From NCBI GenBank assembly GCA_963698535.1, contig CAVORD010000003.1:1-64000 (forward strand): 64,000 nucleotides of DNA, read 5' to 3'. The position numbers and the translations under genes are program-made. The stretch's first letter is position 1. Each line of letters begins with the position of its first letter. Below are positions 36,636 to 47,836 of this stretch, in pieces. Source of the DNA: CAVORD01 sp963698535. Its GTDB lineage: Bacteria > Bacteroidota > Bacteroidia > Bacteroidales > VadinHA17. Below the pieces are notes generated by a model. That model saw only the letters and a program-made list of their open reading frames with translations, was not told where the DNA came from and did not search any database.

Positions 36636-37511
36636 ATGAGTGCATTTTCATTCCGTATCCTTTACTCTTTTATCTGGATAATCACTCTCCTTCCTATGAG
36701 AGTGCTTTACATTTTTTCCGGACCAGTCTATCTGATACTATATCATATAACAGGATACAGACGAAAGGTAGTTGCCGATAACCTTAAGAATGCATTCCCT
36801 GAGAAGAGCGATACAGAACTCGCTGAAATTGGCCGCAAATATTACCGTCACCTCACCGATCTCTTTCTCGAGGCGCTACGGATGACTCATATCGGAGAGA
36901 AAAGCATGAGACGACGGTACAGGGTGGTAGATAACGGCCTGCTCAAAAAACTGAAGGATGAGAAGAGAGATGTGATTCTGGTATGCGGACATTATGGCAA
37001 CTGGGAGTGGCTGCCGGCATTCCCGTTATATACCGACTACAAGGTCATATCCATCTACAAACCACTGGCCGACAAGCGATTCGAGAAGGTGATAAACAGG
37101 AACAGATCAAAATTCGGGTTAAAGCTTGCTCCCATGTCAACAATTCTCAGGGAGATAATTACATACCGCAAGGAGGGGATCAACACTATCTCGGCCTTTG
37201 TTTCCGATCAGACACCTGCCAAAAGTGAGATCAACTACTGGACAACATTTCTGAATCAGGATACACCTGTTTATATTGGGGTTGAAAAAGTAGCGGAGAA
37301 GTTTGACATGGCTATTGTTTTTATGAACATGAAGAAGGTTGGCAGAGGCTATTACGATGTGGAGCTTGAACTTTTGTTCGACCATACCGGAGGATTACCT
37401 GAGTATCATGTTACGGAAGCGCATGTGAGAAAACTGGAAGAGAAGATCCGGGAAGCACCTGAGTACTGGCTATGGAGCCATCGAAGGTGGAAACATAAAA
37501 AGGTGAAATGA
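36636..37511 (+). CDS. Lipid A-type lysophospholipid acyltransferase (LpxL/HtrB family)
   Basis: A 291-residue protein with an N-terminal membrane segment (SFIWIITLLPMRVLYIFSG), then the HxxxxE catalytic motif in CGHYGNWEWLPAF and a substrate-binding block SAFVSDQTPAK. The C-terminal WLWSHRRWKHK is typical of the family. It probably adds a secondary acyl chain to lipid A at the inner membrane. Its stop overlaps the following glycosyltransferase gene, consistent with shared work on envelope glycolipids. Confidence 0.88.
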   Translation: MSAFSFRILYSFIWIITLLPMRVLYIFSGPVYLILYHITGYRRKVVADNLKNAFPEKSDTELAEIGRKYYRHLTDLFLEALRMTHIGEKSMRRRYRVVDNGLLKKLKDEKRDVILVCGHYGNWEWLPAFPLYTDYKVISIYKPLADKRFEKVINRNRSKFGLKLAPMSTILREIITYRKEGINTISAFVSDQTPAKSEINYWTTFLNQDTPVYIGVEKVAEKFDMAIVFMNMKKVGRGYYDVELELLFDHTGGLPEYHVTEAHVRKLEEKIREAPEYWLWSHRRWKHKKVK

Positions 37512-38533
37512 TGACTGAAACAGCAATTGTCATTCTCAACTGGAACGGTATTGAATTCCTTAAAAAATACCTGCCTCTGCTGATCAGGGAGAGTTCGGAA
37601 GAAGGTGTAGCAATAGTCGTTGCCGACAATGGGTCTGCTGATGGAAGCGTAAAATGGCTAAAGGAAAATCAGGGTGAGGTAAGGATAGTTGAAATCGGCA
37701 AAAACCTGGGATTTGCCGGCGGATACAACTACGCTCTTCAGAGGACAGACGCAAAATATTACATTCTCATAAACTCCGACATAGAGGTTACTCCCGGTTG
37801 GATCACCCCTTTAACAAAAAGATTAAAGGCCGATCCGCTGGTGGCTGCCGTACAACCTAAAATACTGTCGCTCAATAACCGATCACAATTTGAACATGCC
37901 GGCGCCGCAGGCGGATTCATCGACCGCAATGGCTATCCCTTTTGCCGGGGAAGGATACTCTCGCACTGCGAGACAGATAATGGCCAGTATGACGACCTGT
38001 CAGAAATAACCTGGGCCAGCGGTGCATGTATGGCTATCAGGGCTGACCTTTTCAGGAAGGCCGGTGGATTCGACGACACCTTCTTCGCACACATGGAGGA
38101 GATAGACCTTTGCTGGAGACTTAAAGGAATGGGCTATAAGATAGAATATACTTACGAGTCAGTAGTGTATCACGTTGGAGGAGGAACTTTGCCATATGAC
38201 TCACCTTTCAAGGTCTATCTCAACTTCAGGAACAACCTTTTTATGCTCTTCAAAAACCTCCCTCCACGATGGTTTGGTCTGAAAATATTTTTCAGGATGA
38301 AGCTCGACGGCATCGCCGCCATCAGATTCCTCTTTTCAGGAGAAGGGAAACTCTTTATTGCTGTGATGAAGGCACATCTTCATTTCTGGAGGTCGCTACG
38401 CAGGTTAATAAAGGACAGAAAAACCACACAGAAACTCTTTATAAATAACAATATCAAGGTTCTGGGTAAAAGAAGCATACTCACCGCCTATTATCTTCAG
38501 GGTAAAAGAACATTTTGCGAGATAATGCGTTAG
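37508..38533 (+). CDS. Family 2 glycosyltransferase (rhamnosyltransferase-like)
   Basis: A 341-residue GT-A fold enzyme: AIVILNWNGIEFLKKYL, VVADNGSADGS, ILINSDIEVTPGW (DxD-like) and GGFDDTFFAHMEEIDLCWRL (acceptor/catalytic region). It is similar to WbbL-type transferases that add a sugar to lipid-linked glycans. A hydrophobic C-terminal helix may hold it at the membrane. It overlaps the acyltransferase by four bases and is followed six bases later by the phosphoesterase. Confidence 0.87.
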   Translation: MMTETAIVILNWNGIEFLKKYLPLLIRESSEEGVAIVVADNGSADGSVKWLKENQGEVRIVEIGKNLGFAGGYNYALQRTDAKYYILINSDIEVTPGWITPLTKRLKADPLVAAVQPKILSLNNRSQFEHAGAAGGFIDRNGYPFCRGRILSHCETDNGQYDDLSEITWASGACMAIRADLFRKAGGFDDTFFAHMEEIDLCWRLKGMGYKIEYTYESVVYHVGGGTLPYDSPFKVYLNFRNNLFMLFKNLPPRWFGLKIFFRMKLDGIAAIRFLFSGEGKLFIAVMKAHLHFWRSLRRLIKDRKTTQKLFINNNIKVLGKRSILTAYYLQGKRTFCEIMR

Positions 38534-38539
38534 TGAGTC

Positions 38540-39694
38540 ATGAAAACAAACCAGATCCTTATATTCTTTTCAATAGTAATTGTTATTTACTCACTTGCCA
38601 ACCTGTACCTCATTACAAGGGGGATCAAAGCACTTCCGGAGGGAGGTAAGAGCAGGCTGATCGTAACATTAATACTGATTTTCCTTGCCTTAACCTTCAT
38701 AGCCGGCAAGATCCTGGAAAGAACCCACTCAGGCATCTTATCCGACGGACTCAATATCATAGGAGGCTTCTATCTTGCTTTCCTTCTCTTTGGCTTCTTG
38801 TTTGTCCTTCTATTTGATATTATCCTGGTAATTAATACGATAGGGCGGTTCCTTGACCCGGATGGCGTTCAAAGATTCAGACAGATCTATATGACTGGGG
38901 CATTGGCAGTAAGTATAGTGCTCATTTTTGCAGGCTTCATCAATGCAGTTTCACCGCGCATAACAAAGTACACCGTAAATGTGGGGAAGCAACTTCAGGG
39001 GATTGAGAGCATGAAGGTCATGGCTGTTTCCGACATTCATCTAGGGAGCACCATCAGGAAGAGGAGCATGAGAAAGCTGTCTTCTATGATAAAGGAGCAG
39101 AAGCCCGACCTGCTGCTGCTTCTTGGCGATATTGTTGACGGCGAGATAGAACCTGTTCTAAGGGACGATCTGCTTAGCTACCTGGAGTGTTCGGGATGTA
39201 ACTACGGGATTTATGCCATCACCGGCAACCATGAATTTATTGGTGGCGCCGACCGCACCATACCATATATTGAGAGCAAGGGCTACCGGCTGCTGAAAGA
39301 TGAAGTGGTCATCACAAAAGAGGGGTTACAGATAGTTGGAAGGATCGACCGCGATGGACAGAGATTTATGGGTAAAGCCAGGATGCCTCTGTCGGATCTT
39401 ATCTCCCAGACCGATCCTTCAAAGCCGGTTATACTGCTTGATCACCAGCCATACAAACTTGATGAATCGGCTAAATACGGTGTAGATCTTCATCTCTCCG
39501 GACACACCCACAATGGTCAGTTCTGGCCCTTCTCGCTCATAGTATCATCGATCTTCGAACTACCCTATGGCTATCTGAAAAAGGGAGATACCAATATTAT
39601 CGTCTCCAGTGGATTTGGCGTCTGGGGACCAAGGGTACGTATAGGAAGCCGATCGGAAGTGGTACTGATCGAGATGAAATTCAGTAAAAACTAA
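38540..39694 (+). CDS. Membrane-anchored metallophosphoesterase
   Basis: A 384-residue protein with four hydrophobic segments in the first 140 residues, then a calcineurin-like phosphoesterase domain: AVSDIHLGS, LLGDIVDGE, AITGNHEF, LLDHQP and SGHTHNGQFWP. The arrangement resembles YkuE-type phosphoesterases, some of which act on lipid-linked substrates such as UDP-diacylglucosamine. It is the last gene of the plus-strand run and overlaps the convergent ppa gene by four bases. Confidence 0.87.
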   Translation: MKTNQILIFFSIVIVIYSLANLYLITRGIKALPEGGKSRLIVTLILIFLALTFIAGKILERTHSGILSDGLNIIGGFYLAFLLFGFLFVLLFDIILVINTIGRFLDPDGVQRFRQIYMTGALAVSIVLIFAGFINAVSPRITKYTVNVGKQLQGIESMKVMAVSDIHLGSTIRKRSMRKLSSMIKEQKPDLLLLLGDIVDGEIEPVLRDDLLSYLECSGCNYGIYAITGNHEFIGGADRTIPYIESKGYRLLKDEVVITKEGLQIVGRIDRDGQRFMGKARMPLSDLISQTDPSKPVILLDHQPYKLDESAKYGVDLHLSGHTHNGQFWPFSLIVSSIFELPYGYLKKGDTNIIVSSGFGVWGPRVRIGSRSEVVLIEMKFSKN

Positions 39695-40374
39695 ACTGAC
39701 TGTACAGCGTCATTAAGTGATTCAAACCTCTTTCTGTAGTCCTCCATGGAGCGGCGGATAACCTTATGGGCCTCTTTCTTGCCATAAACATGGGTTATCT
39801 CGCAATCAGCCTTGTTACCCGGCAGATCCTTATAGGTCAGGAAATAGTGTTTGAGCCTGTTCACTACCACCTCCGGTAACTCCGAGATATCCTCGTAATG
39901 GGCATAAACAGCGTCGTGATGCAGTACGGCAATTAGCTTGTCATCTGCCTCATTGCCATCGATCATCCGGAATCCGCCTATCGGCTTGGCAATCACAAGG
40001 ACATTCCCGTGTGCGATCTCTTTCTCGGTAAGAACGCAAATATCTATTGGGTCATTATCGCCTTTAATATCTGCTCTCCCGGTGCTTTCACGGCACAGTT
40101 GGGCTACCTTTTCGCCGCTGACGGTAAGAGGCAGAAAGCCATATGGAGCAGGTACAACATTAGAGTATTTCTGTGGCCTGTCAAGCCTGAGGTAACCTGA
40201 TACCTTATCGACCTCATATTTGACGGTATCGGTCGGTACCATCTCAATAAAACAGGTTACAACCTCGGGTGCATTCTCACCAATATCAATACCATGCCAT
40301 GGGTGTGACATATATCGCAGTCCCATCAGTCGGCCTATGGGATCAAGAAGCCTGTCGTTCAAAATTCTTTTCAT
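39691..40374 (-). CDS. ppa: Inorganic pyrophosphatase
   Basis: A 227-residue soluble family I pyrophosphatase: VKYEVDKVSGYLRLDRP, VVPAPYGFLPLT, GDNDPIDICVL (metal-binding Asp residues) and IDGNEADDKLIAVL. It removes PPi made in biosynthesis. I start at ATG 40374 (MKRILNDRLL); the earlier start at 40452 lies inside murF. Only seven bases separate it from the murF stop, so murF and ppa are probably one unit. Confidence 0.92.
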   Translation of the reverse strand: MKRILNDRLLDPIGRLMGLRYMSHPWHGIDIGENAPEVVTCFIEMVPTDTVKYEVDKVSGYLRLDRPQKYSNVVPAPYGFLPLTVSGEKVAQLCRESTGRADIKGDNDPIDICVLTEKEIAHGNVLVIAKPIGGFRMIDGNEADDKLIAVLHHDAVYAHYEDISELPEVVVNRLKHYFLTYKDLPGNKADCEITHVYGKKEAHKVIRRSMEDYRKRFESLNDAVQSV

Positions 40375-40381
40375 CTTACTA

Positions 40382-41674
40382 TTATAAATATTCAAATATT
40401 TTCTCCAGTCCAACTCCTCTGCTGCCCTTAACCAGCACGAGAGAATCAACAACAGGGTTCTGCTCTAACTCCTTGGCAAGATCGAGGGTATGTGGGAACC
40501 AATTGTATCTGAAAGGCTCATTAACATAACCAAAATGATCTCCCACAATATAGACCTTATCTATACCGAACTCCTTCAACTGGGAGAGGATAAATTCATG
40601 TTCCTGATAGGAATTTTCTCCCTGTTCCAGCATATCACCCAGTATCACAGCCTTTGTTTTTCCGTCCATCACCGAGAATGATCTCAATGTCTCGATCATA
40701 CTTGTAGGGTTTGCATTATATGCGTCGCAGATTATGGTGTTTCTCTTTGTATCAAGGATCTGAGAGCGATTATTGGAAGGGACATATGACTGAATGGCGG
40801 CAATTATCTTGTCGATATCAATATCAAAGAAAATACCTACCGCAATGGCAGCCCGTATATTTTCAATATTATGTTTCCCGAAAAGACTTGTTTTCAGGTA
40901 ATAAACAACGCCATGCAGAGTTACCGAAAGATTAAGATTAAGTGAGTCATCAACTGTTTTAACGACTACATCAACACCTGTAGGGTCACTGTAGGGCACA
41001 GCTTTAACCACCTTCCTGAATACCAGGTCTTTAAGAGTGGGATTAGCCTCGTTGAATATTGCTATGCCCTTGTTTGCCCTAAGCCAGTCGTAGAGTTCTC
41101 CTTTCCCCTTTATTACTCCTTCCAGTGATCCAAAGCCCTCTACATGAGCTTTGCCAATATTGGTAATTATCCCATAGTTGGGTTCTGCTATTTCACAGAG
41201 AGCTGCTATTTCTCTCTGGTGATTTGCCCCCATCTCAATAACCTGAAAGCCAGCATTGTTATCTGCCTCCAGTAATGTAAGAGGGACACCTATATGATTA
41301 TTAAGGTTTCCTGTGGTGCTATGCACCCTGAATTTTTGAGAGAGGACCCTTGCAATAAGCTCCTTGGTTGTTGTTTTTCCGTTTGATCCGGTTATTGCCA
41401 GTACCGGAACATTTAATTCCCTTCTGTGGTGACGTGCCAGTTTTTGCAAAGCCACAAGAGAATCTTTTACTATATATAAACCCACACCACTATTCGACGG
41501 ATTGTCGGTTACGACAGCCGAAGCTCCTGAGGCCAATGCTTCTCTGACATATTCGTTACCATCATAATTGTCGCCCTTTATTGCAAAAAAGAGATTACCC
41601 GGTCTGATCTTTCTGGTATCGGTAGATATTCCGGTAGACTTTTTAAACAGACGATATAATGTGATTGTATCCAT
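40382..41674 (-). CDS. murF: UDP-N-acetylmuramoyl-tripeptide:D-alanyl-D-alanine ligase
   Basis: A 430-residue Mur ligase: N-terminal STDTRKIRPGNLFFAIKGDN (UDP-substrate domain), ATP loop AITGSNGKTTTKEL, EMGANHQREI, NIGKAHVEGFGS, and C-terminal CDAYNANPTSM and ILGDMLEQG. It adds D-Ala-D-Ala to the peptidoglycan precursor in the cytoplasm. I choose ATG 41674 over 41698 because the latter lies inside the terminator hairpin of gldJ. The gldJ-murF neighbourhood also occurs in gliding Bacteroidota. Confidence 0.94.
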   Translation of the reverse strand: MDTITLYRLFKKSTGISTDTRKIRPGNLFFAIKGDNYDGNEYVREALASGASAVVTDNPSNSGVGLYIVKDSLVALQKLARHHRRELNVPVLAITGSNGKTTTKELIARVLSQKFRVHSTTGNLNNHIGVPLTLLEADNNAGFQVIEMGANHQREIAALCEIAEPNYGIITNIGKAHVEGFGSLEGVIKGKGELYDWLRANKGIAIFNEANPTLKDLVFRKVVKAVPYSDPTGVDVVVKTVDDSLNLNLSVTLHGVVYYLKTSLFGKHNIENIRAAIAVGIFFDIDIDKIIAAIQSYVPSNNRSQILDTKRNTIICDAYNANPTSMIETLRSFSVMDGKTKAVILGDMLEQGENSYQEHEFILSQLKEFGIDKVYIVGDHFGYVNEPFRYNWFPHTLDLAKELEQNPVVDSLVLVKGSRGVGLEKIFEYL

Positions 41675-41682
41675 AAATGAGT

Positions 41683-41716
41683 AAAAAAACCCCATCATGT
41701 TGCCATAATGAGGTTA
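41683..41716 (-). terminator. Rho-independent terminator after gldJ
   Basis: On the minus strand, AACCTCATTATG pairs with CATGATGGGGTT (two G-U pairs) around a GCAA loop and is followed by seven T. It lies between the gldJ stop and the murF start. Confidence 0.85.
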
Positions 41717-41735
41717 TTATTTGGTTTAGATTTTC

Positions 41736-43218
41736 TTAGAAACCTGAGGGGCTACCTACTCTGATCATGGCGCATCTGAAGCCAATATCATCGCGTGAAG
41801 CTTCCTGGTCGAGGTATCTGCGTGTTGATGGGTTAAGCCAGAAAGCTCTGTCTTTCCATGAACCGCCTTTATAAACCCTGGATTTGTCATTTATCAGTGT
41901 TACATAATCACCATCGGCCTGACTGTACATCCTCATTGATCCCGGTACGTTGTCATCTGTTACCCAGTCAACTCCCGGTGAGATGCTTGATCCAAGGTCA
42001 CCGTCCCTGTAATTTCTGTAGTCGCCTTTCTGGTAGTTATATCTGTTTGCAACGTCGGCTGCTTTAACAGTATCATAAACCATACGACCGAGTTTATCTT
42101 TCTCAACGAGTTCCCCGTTGGCATCGCGTGCCAGATCAGTGAAAACATTACCTCTGAAAGGGTTGAAGGCATCAACATCTTCATATGACATAGGTCTGTA
42201 AACATCCTGTACCCACTCGTTGACGTTACCTGCCATGCAATAGAGACCGTAATCGTTAGGCCAGTATGATTTTACATCCACGGTAATACTACCATTATCG
42301 TTAAGGCTACCGGCAACACCCATAAGGTCACCACTTCCGCGAACGAAGTTAGCCATCATCTGTCCTCTGAATTTAGGGGCACTGTTTCTTACATTATGTC
42401 CGTCCCATGGGTAAATTCTTCTTTCATATACTCTCTCTTCGAAAGTATTACCTCTGAGACCAAATGCTGCAAATTCCCATTCAGCTTCGGTAGGGAGGCG
42501 ATACCTCGGAAGGATGATACCATCTTCAATAGATATCTTTCTGCCCTCTTCACCGCCTGGCACAGGCATTAGATCTTTTATAACACCCTCATATTTACCT
42601 GCGAGGAGTGCTTCTGTGTGAAAGTTGTTCTCATTCTGCTGATTTGGATCAGGCTCAAGATAACCTGAGCTGATAAGCAATTGCTCATTAACCCTGTCTG
42701 TTCTCCAGATGCAATAGTCATTAGCCTGAACCCAGTTTACACCTACAACAGGATACTCATTATATGAAGGATGCCTGAAATAGTACTGTACATAAGGTTC
42801 GTTGAATCCCAGTGGACTTCTCCATACCAGTGTATCGGGGAGTGCTCTTCTGTATACTTCGGGATAGTCGGTGTATATCCTTCTCAACCAGAAAAGATAC
42901 TCCCTGTAGTCAACGTTTCTTACTTCTGTTTCATCCATATAGAATGATGAAACGGTTACTCTTCTTGGGGTATTATTCCAATCGAACATCACGTCATCCT
43001 GAACACGGCCCATTGTAAAGGTACCACCTTCAATAAGCACCAGGCCGGGGCCTGTTTCCTGCTCGTACGTCCATCATGACCTGAAATCCACCATTGTCCG
43101 GATTATTATATGCCCATCCTGTAGTCTGAGACTCATTGGAATTGCCCTTTTTGCCGAAGCATGATACACACAGCACTGCAGTCAGAATTACGACTGAAAA
43201 GGCCAGATATCTTCTCAT
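41736..43218 (-). CDS. gldJ: Gliding motility lipoprotein GldJ (FGE-sulfatase fold), one frameshift
   Basis: The lipoprotein signal ends VLCVSC (lipid Cys at residue 20). GWAYNNPDNGGF then leads into an FGE/sulfatase-modifying-factor fold: LVLIEGGTFTMG, VSSFYMDETEV, VVGVNWVQANDYC, RYRLPTEAEWEFAA, GNVNEWVQDVY and the end SRDDIGFRCAMIRVG. The frame breaks near 43060: VRAGNRPRPGAY-stop becomes QETGPGLVLIEGG in the next frame. Removing one base gives 493 residues. GldJ is a periplasmic lipoprotein needed for gliding and for a stable T9SS motor in Flavobacterium, where porU and porV are its neighbours, as here. The related GldK/PorK shares the fold, but the position next to murF and porU favours GldJ. 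Confidence 0.85.
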
Positions 43219-43303
43219 AATTTTGTTAGTTTTAATAGCTTATAACAATCACCAAATATAGAAAAAATAAGAACTCTCAATAAATTTTCTAACTCAAATA
43301 TAA

Positions 43304-44269
43304 CTACAATTTAGGAAAATTTATTGTTTGCCTGTTATTTCTTTTATCAACATTATATAAACGGATGGCAATACCGGCGCTGTGGAAGGCTGTTAAAGGC
43401 AGGGAGTAACCCTTCTTCACTCCCGTATTTAGCCGGTAACAATAACTAAATCCTATCGATTCCGATCTGAATCCAAAACCGCCCTGAACAGCCGTATGAC
43501 GGTCTTTTCCGACATTCAGCCCTCCGTTGATTGAAAAATCTCCTGACTCTAAAGAAACGGTCTGGACAAAATTGTAATCATCTTTTGACAGGGCCGATGA
43601 CAAAGCAGGAACAATTACCATGTTGATAAATGAAGGAGAATACCTGTATGATGTATACCCGTAGAGGGTTCTTTTAAGCCTGTGATCAGGATTTTTCGAT
43701 CCGGTCAGATCAGGTTTGTTTAGATAGTCGGCTGCCCATGAGACAAAAAAGATATCATTATAGAGTACTCCTCCGGCGCTGACATTTACGACGCTCCTCG
43801 ATAATCCTGCAAACTGATCGGCCGACTGGCCAATGGGACCGTAAACGGGGTTTATCTGATCCTGGAAGATAATTTTGCCGCCTCTCACTGCAGTATTGAT
43901 CACAGAGATAGCCAGTCCCGACGATGCAAACAGGTTGCGCGCTATGCGAAAATGATAGGCATAACCGGCTCCCCCGCTCATCTGTCCGTACACATCACCA
44001 AGCTGGTTACCTAAAGCCCATGCCGATATCCCGCCATGCAAACCGTCAAAATTCCCGCTCCACTGTGCAAAGTAAGAGCCAAGGCCAAACCCTGATGCCG
44101 GATAAACAGATGTGTAACTTATTCTTACAACCTGACCTCCCTCCAGACCTGCAAAAGCCGGATTATGCGGTAGAATGCCCTCTGTTGTACCGGTAAAGAC
44201 CAGATCCTGACCTAAAAGTGCTCCGGTCAGGTTCAAAAAGAATAATAGTGATGCAACTCTGTTAAGCAT
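43304..44269 (-). CDS. PorP/SprF-family type IX secretion outer-membrane protein
   Basis: A 321-residue protein with a signal peptide (FFLNLTGALLGQ), then the family opening 'QDLVFTGTTEGILPHNPAFAG', in which the NPAFAG block is typical. Antiparallel beta-barrel strands follow (SWAADYLNKPDLTG, YGYTSYRYSP, GFGFRSESIGFSYCYRLN). PorP/SprF proteins work with T9SS cargo, often anchoring or exporting particular adhesins. It sits between gldJ (85 bases downstream) and the divergent porU. Whether it is the core PorP or a cargo-specific paralogue cannot be decided here. Confidence 0.83.
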   Translation of the reverse strand: MLNRVASLLFFLNLTGALLGQDLVFTGTTEGILPHNPAFAGLEGGQVVRISYTSVYPASGFGLGSYFAQWSGNFDGLHGGISAWALGNQLGDVYGQMSGGAGYAYHFRIARNLFASSGLAISVINTAVRGGKIIFQDQINPVYGPIGQSADQFAGLSRSVVNVSAGGVLYNDIFFVSWAADYLNKPDLTGSKNPDHRLKRTLYGYTSYRYSPSFINMVIVPALSSALSKDDYNFVQTVSLESGDFSINGGLNVGKDRHTAVQGGFGFRSESIGFSYCYRLNTGVKKGYSLPLTAFHSAGIAIRLYNVDKRNNRQTINFPKL

Positions 44270-44366
44270 AACTTTGTTTACAACAATAGAAACGGGGTAA
44301 AAGCGTTTTATATTTTAACCTCATTGCAAAAGAAGTAATAATGCGAAACTTTTCCATAGCCTCTCC

Positions 44367-44374
44367 TATATTTG
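44367..44374 (+). promoter_or_regulatory. TATATTTG -7 box of porU
   Basis: A perfect TAnnTTTG lies only seven bases before the first ATG, which implies a very short or absent 5' leader. No TTTG is found at the 19-base spacing. Confidence 0.5.
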
Positions 44375-44381
44375 CATTCTT

Positions 44382-47300
44382 ATGATGAAAAGCCGATTCA
44401 TATTACTTCTTCTTGCCCTGACGGCTATGTCGGACCTATCTGGACAGGCGATAATGAGCGGGGAAGCGTTTGGTGTTAACTCAGTACTTTCGCAGGGAAC
44501 ATGGTACCGGATCGGATTAAAGGATGAAGGGGTTTACCGTATTGATTACAGTCAACTAAAGGATATTGGCTATAGTGGTTCCGGTGAACCAAGGATCTAC
44601 GGTAACAATTTTGGTCAGCTCTCATACTATAATGCCGACCCCAGACCTGATGATCTTGTTGAGGTTCCTGCTCAGATAGTAAGGGGTAGCGATGGGATCT
44701 TCAATGAAGGTGATTATTTGCTTTTCTATAGCCCTTCAGCCGACAGATGGACGTTCTCGGGCAAATATGAATATAAAAGGCATGCCTATTCCGATTCAGT
44801 TTTCTATTTCCTGCGATTCCTGCCCGGGACAAATCCCGGATTGTCATCCGATAACCAGCCGGCATCTGCTCCAACCAGATTTTCATCAGCGTGTGATTTC
44901 CGATTCTACCATGAAGTTGAATCGGAGAACATAATTAAATCAGGCAGAGAGTGGTACCAGCCTGTTTCTGTAAGCTCACCTCTTATCATAAGGCCGTCAT
45001 TCGGCACCCTGATCCCTGCCGATTCAGTTTCCTATAGCTTCAGAGTGGCTGCAAGGGGACAGGTGCCTACAACATTCCGGATAACAGAGGGTGGTGTAAC
45101 AAGGGACAACCTGTTGGTCCCGGAGGTCAATATATACAGTACTACAGGCACTTATGCCCGAACCATGGCCAGCGAAGGAAAGTTCATACCTTCCGGTCCT
45201 GACCCGGTAATTGAGGTATCGTTCCACAGCAACGGCGACTCCTCAGGCAAAGGGATGGGTAGATAATATCATATTAACAGGAAGAAGTCTCATCAGCTAC
45301 AAGGGGACCCTGCTGAAAATAACCGACTCACGTCTTCCTGCCGATGGCTCTGTGGTTGAATACAGTGGTGAGACCGGAGGATCTTCCGGTTTACTATTGT
45401 GGAATATAACTGACCCTCTAAATCCTTCCGTTGTCTCCTACTCCACTGTTGGAAACACCATTAAGTGGAAAGTGATTTCAGACAAATTGAAAAGCTATAT
45501 TCTTTTCTCAGCCTCTTCACTGCCACATCCGGTTATATTTAAGCAACAGGTGACGAACCAAAATCTGCACGCCACCGGTCCGGCCGACATGGTTATTGTA
45601 AGTCATCCACTCTTCCTGGACCATGCAAGAAAAATTGCCGATATACACCTGAACAACAGCGGATTAGTATCTGTTATTGTTACGCCACAGATGATTTACA
45701 ATGAATACAGCGGAGGTATAGCAGACATTAGTGCGATAAGAAACTATCTGAGGATGATGTGGACAAGACACAGATCGTCTGACCACCCCTTGAAATACCT
45801 TCTTATCGTTGGCGACGGATCAATAGATAACAGGACTCTGCCTCCCAAAAATCCCAACTTCGTCCCAACTTATCAGACTCAGAATTCAACAGTTATTGTC
45901 TCCTCATTCATGTCAGATGATTTCTATGGCCTTCTTGATGAGGCAGAGGGAGAAGCTGAGGGCTACCTCGATCTTGGTATTGGACGAATGCCTGTCTATG
46001 ACACAACTCAGGCAGGCATAATGGTTAGGAAAATAGAGAGATATATAAACGATCCGGAAGAGGGTGCCTGGAAGAATATAATCTCACTAATAGCCGATGA
46101 TGAGGACTTTAATATACACATGAATGATGCTGAAGGTCTTGCCTCTTTAATAGAATCAACCAATCCGTGGATAAACCTGGAGAAGGTCTATTTTGATGCT
46201 TACAGACAGATAAGCTCTGCAAGCGGACATTCATATCCCGATGCAACGTCAGCTATTTCAGACAGGATAAATTCAGGAGCTCTTATTGTAAACTATCTGG
46301 GCCATGGCAATGAACTGGGACTTGCTCACGAAAGAGTAGTAAAGACAGAGACAATAAATTCATGGAGGAATAAGAACAGGTTGCCGCTGTTTATTACCGC
46401 GACATGTGAATTCAGTCGTTTTGATGATGTGGAACTGAATACTGTTACAGGTGTGAGGATACCCAAAAGTTCAGCAGGAGAGATGGTGCTTCTCAACCCC
46501 GACGGAGGAGGCATTGCGCTTCTCACCACAACAAGGATAGTCTATTCGGCACCTAACTACACCCTTAACAAGAACCTTTACAATTTTGCTTTTACCATTG
46601 ACAGTACAGGCAATGCACTTCGGCTGGGCGATGTAATGAGACTGGCCAAGATAAATTCAGGAGGAGGCAGTAACAAAAGGAATTTTAGTCTGCTGGGGGA
46701 TCCCGCTTTGAGGATCACATTCCCATGGAACGGATTTGTCAAGACCGATTCGATAAACGGCAAACATATTTCACAGACTTTAGATACGATCAGGGCCCTC
46801 TCAACATTAACATTGTCGGGGCATATTGAAGACAACTTCGGAAACATCGACAATAGCTTCACCGGACTGGTATACATTACCCTCTATGACAAGGCTGCAC
46901 AGGTTAGTACACTGGCTAATGACGGCGGAACACCATTCACATTTAACGCCAGGAACAATATTCTTTTCCGTGGCAAGACCCAGGCTGTAAATGGCAAATT
47001 CAGAACATCCTTTCTTGTACCCAAGGATATCAATTACAATTTCGGCAAAGGAAAGATCAGCTATTATGCTTCAGGCACCAGCGGTACAATGAGAGGAAGC
47101 TTTGAGGGTGCTGTCGTTGGCGGATTTAGTGATCCGGGTATATCAGACATGACCGGACCTGACATTAGACTGTTCCTTTATGATACACTCTTCAGAGAGG
47201 GGGGGATCTCTGATGAGAATCCAAGGTTGCTGGCCATAATAACAGATGAGGGTGGTATCAATACAACAGGTAATGGCATTGGCCACGACATAATAGCATG

Positions 47301-47806
47301 GATCGACGGTGATCAGTCAAACTCGATCGTACTTAATAACTGGTTTGAGGCCGACCTCGACAGTTATAAAAGCGGCAAAGTTGTGTTTAGTCTATCCGGA
47401 TTAGATCCAGGAGTGCACACCGTTACCCTAAAGGCCTGGGATAACTTCAATAATTCAGCTACCGGAAACCTGACATTCGAAGTGAGTAGACGAAAACAGG
47501 TTTCTGATCACCGGCATTATAAATTATCCAAACCCGTTTACGGAGGGAACCTACATTACCGCCAGCCACAACAGGCCGGAACAATCACTTGATATCACAG
47601 TGTCGCTGTATGACAATTCCGGAAGATTAATAAGGGTGCTTAAAGAGTCAGCCTTTAGTTCCGGACTAACGGTTCCTCCTCTGTATTGGGACGGCAATGA
47701 CAGCGGTGGAGCAAGAGTTAAATCAGGCATCTATCATTACCGGTTATCAATAGAGACTGTGGCTCATGAAGTGACTACAGGCTTTGGACGACTCATAATT
47801 TTGTAG
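44382..47806 (+). CDS. porU: T9SS C-terminal signal peptidase PorU (C25 family), two frameshifts
   Basis: Signal peptide (ILLLLALTAMSDLSGQ), then an N-terminal beta domain, then a gingipain-type C25 peptidase with catalytic His in NYLGHGNELGLAHERV (about 46300) and Cys in FITATCEFSRFDD (about 46405). The C-terminal part reads IINYPNPFTEGTYI ... LYDNSGRLIRVL ... GIYHYRLSI, a T9SS-sorting-like domain as PorU keeps. The frame breaks near 45250 (AAAGGG for AAGGG) and near 47485; both are +1, and removing two bases leaves 1140 residues, normal for PorU. PorU cleaves the C-terminal signal of T9SS cargo and attaches it to A-LPS. porV follows directly. Confidence 0.9.
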
Positions 47807-47836
47807 TTACACAATAAGTGAAGACATTATTTGTTT

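Noticed and set aside
41736..43218. gldK/porK
   Set aside because: Same FGE fold, but gldL/gldM/gldN are absent and the neighbours are murF and porU, the gldJ context.
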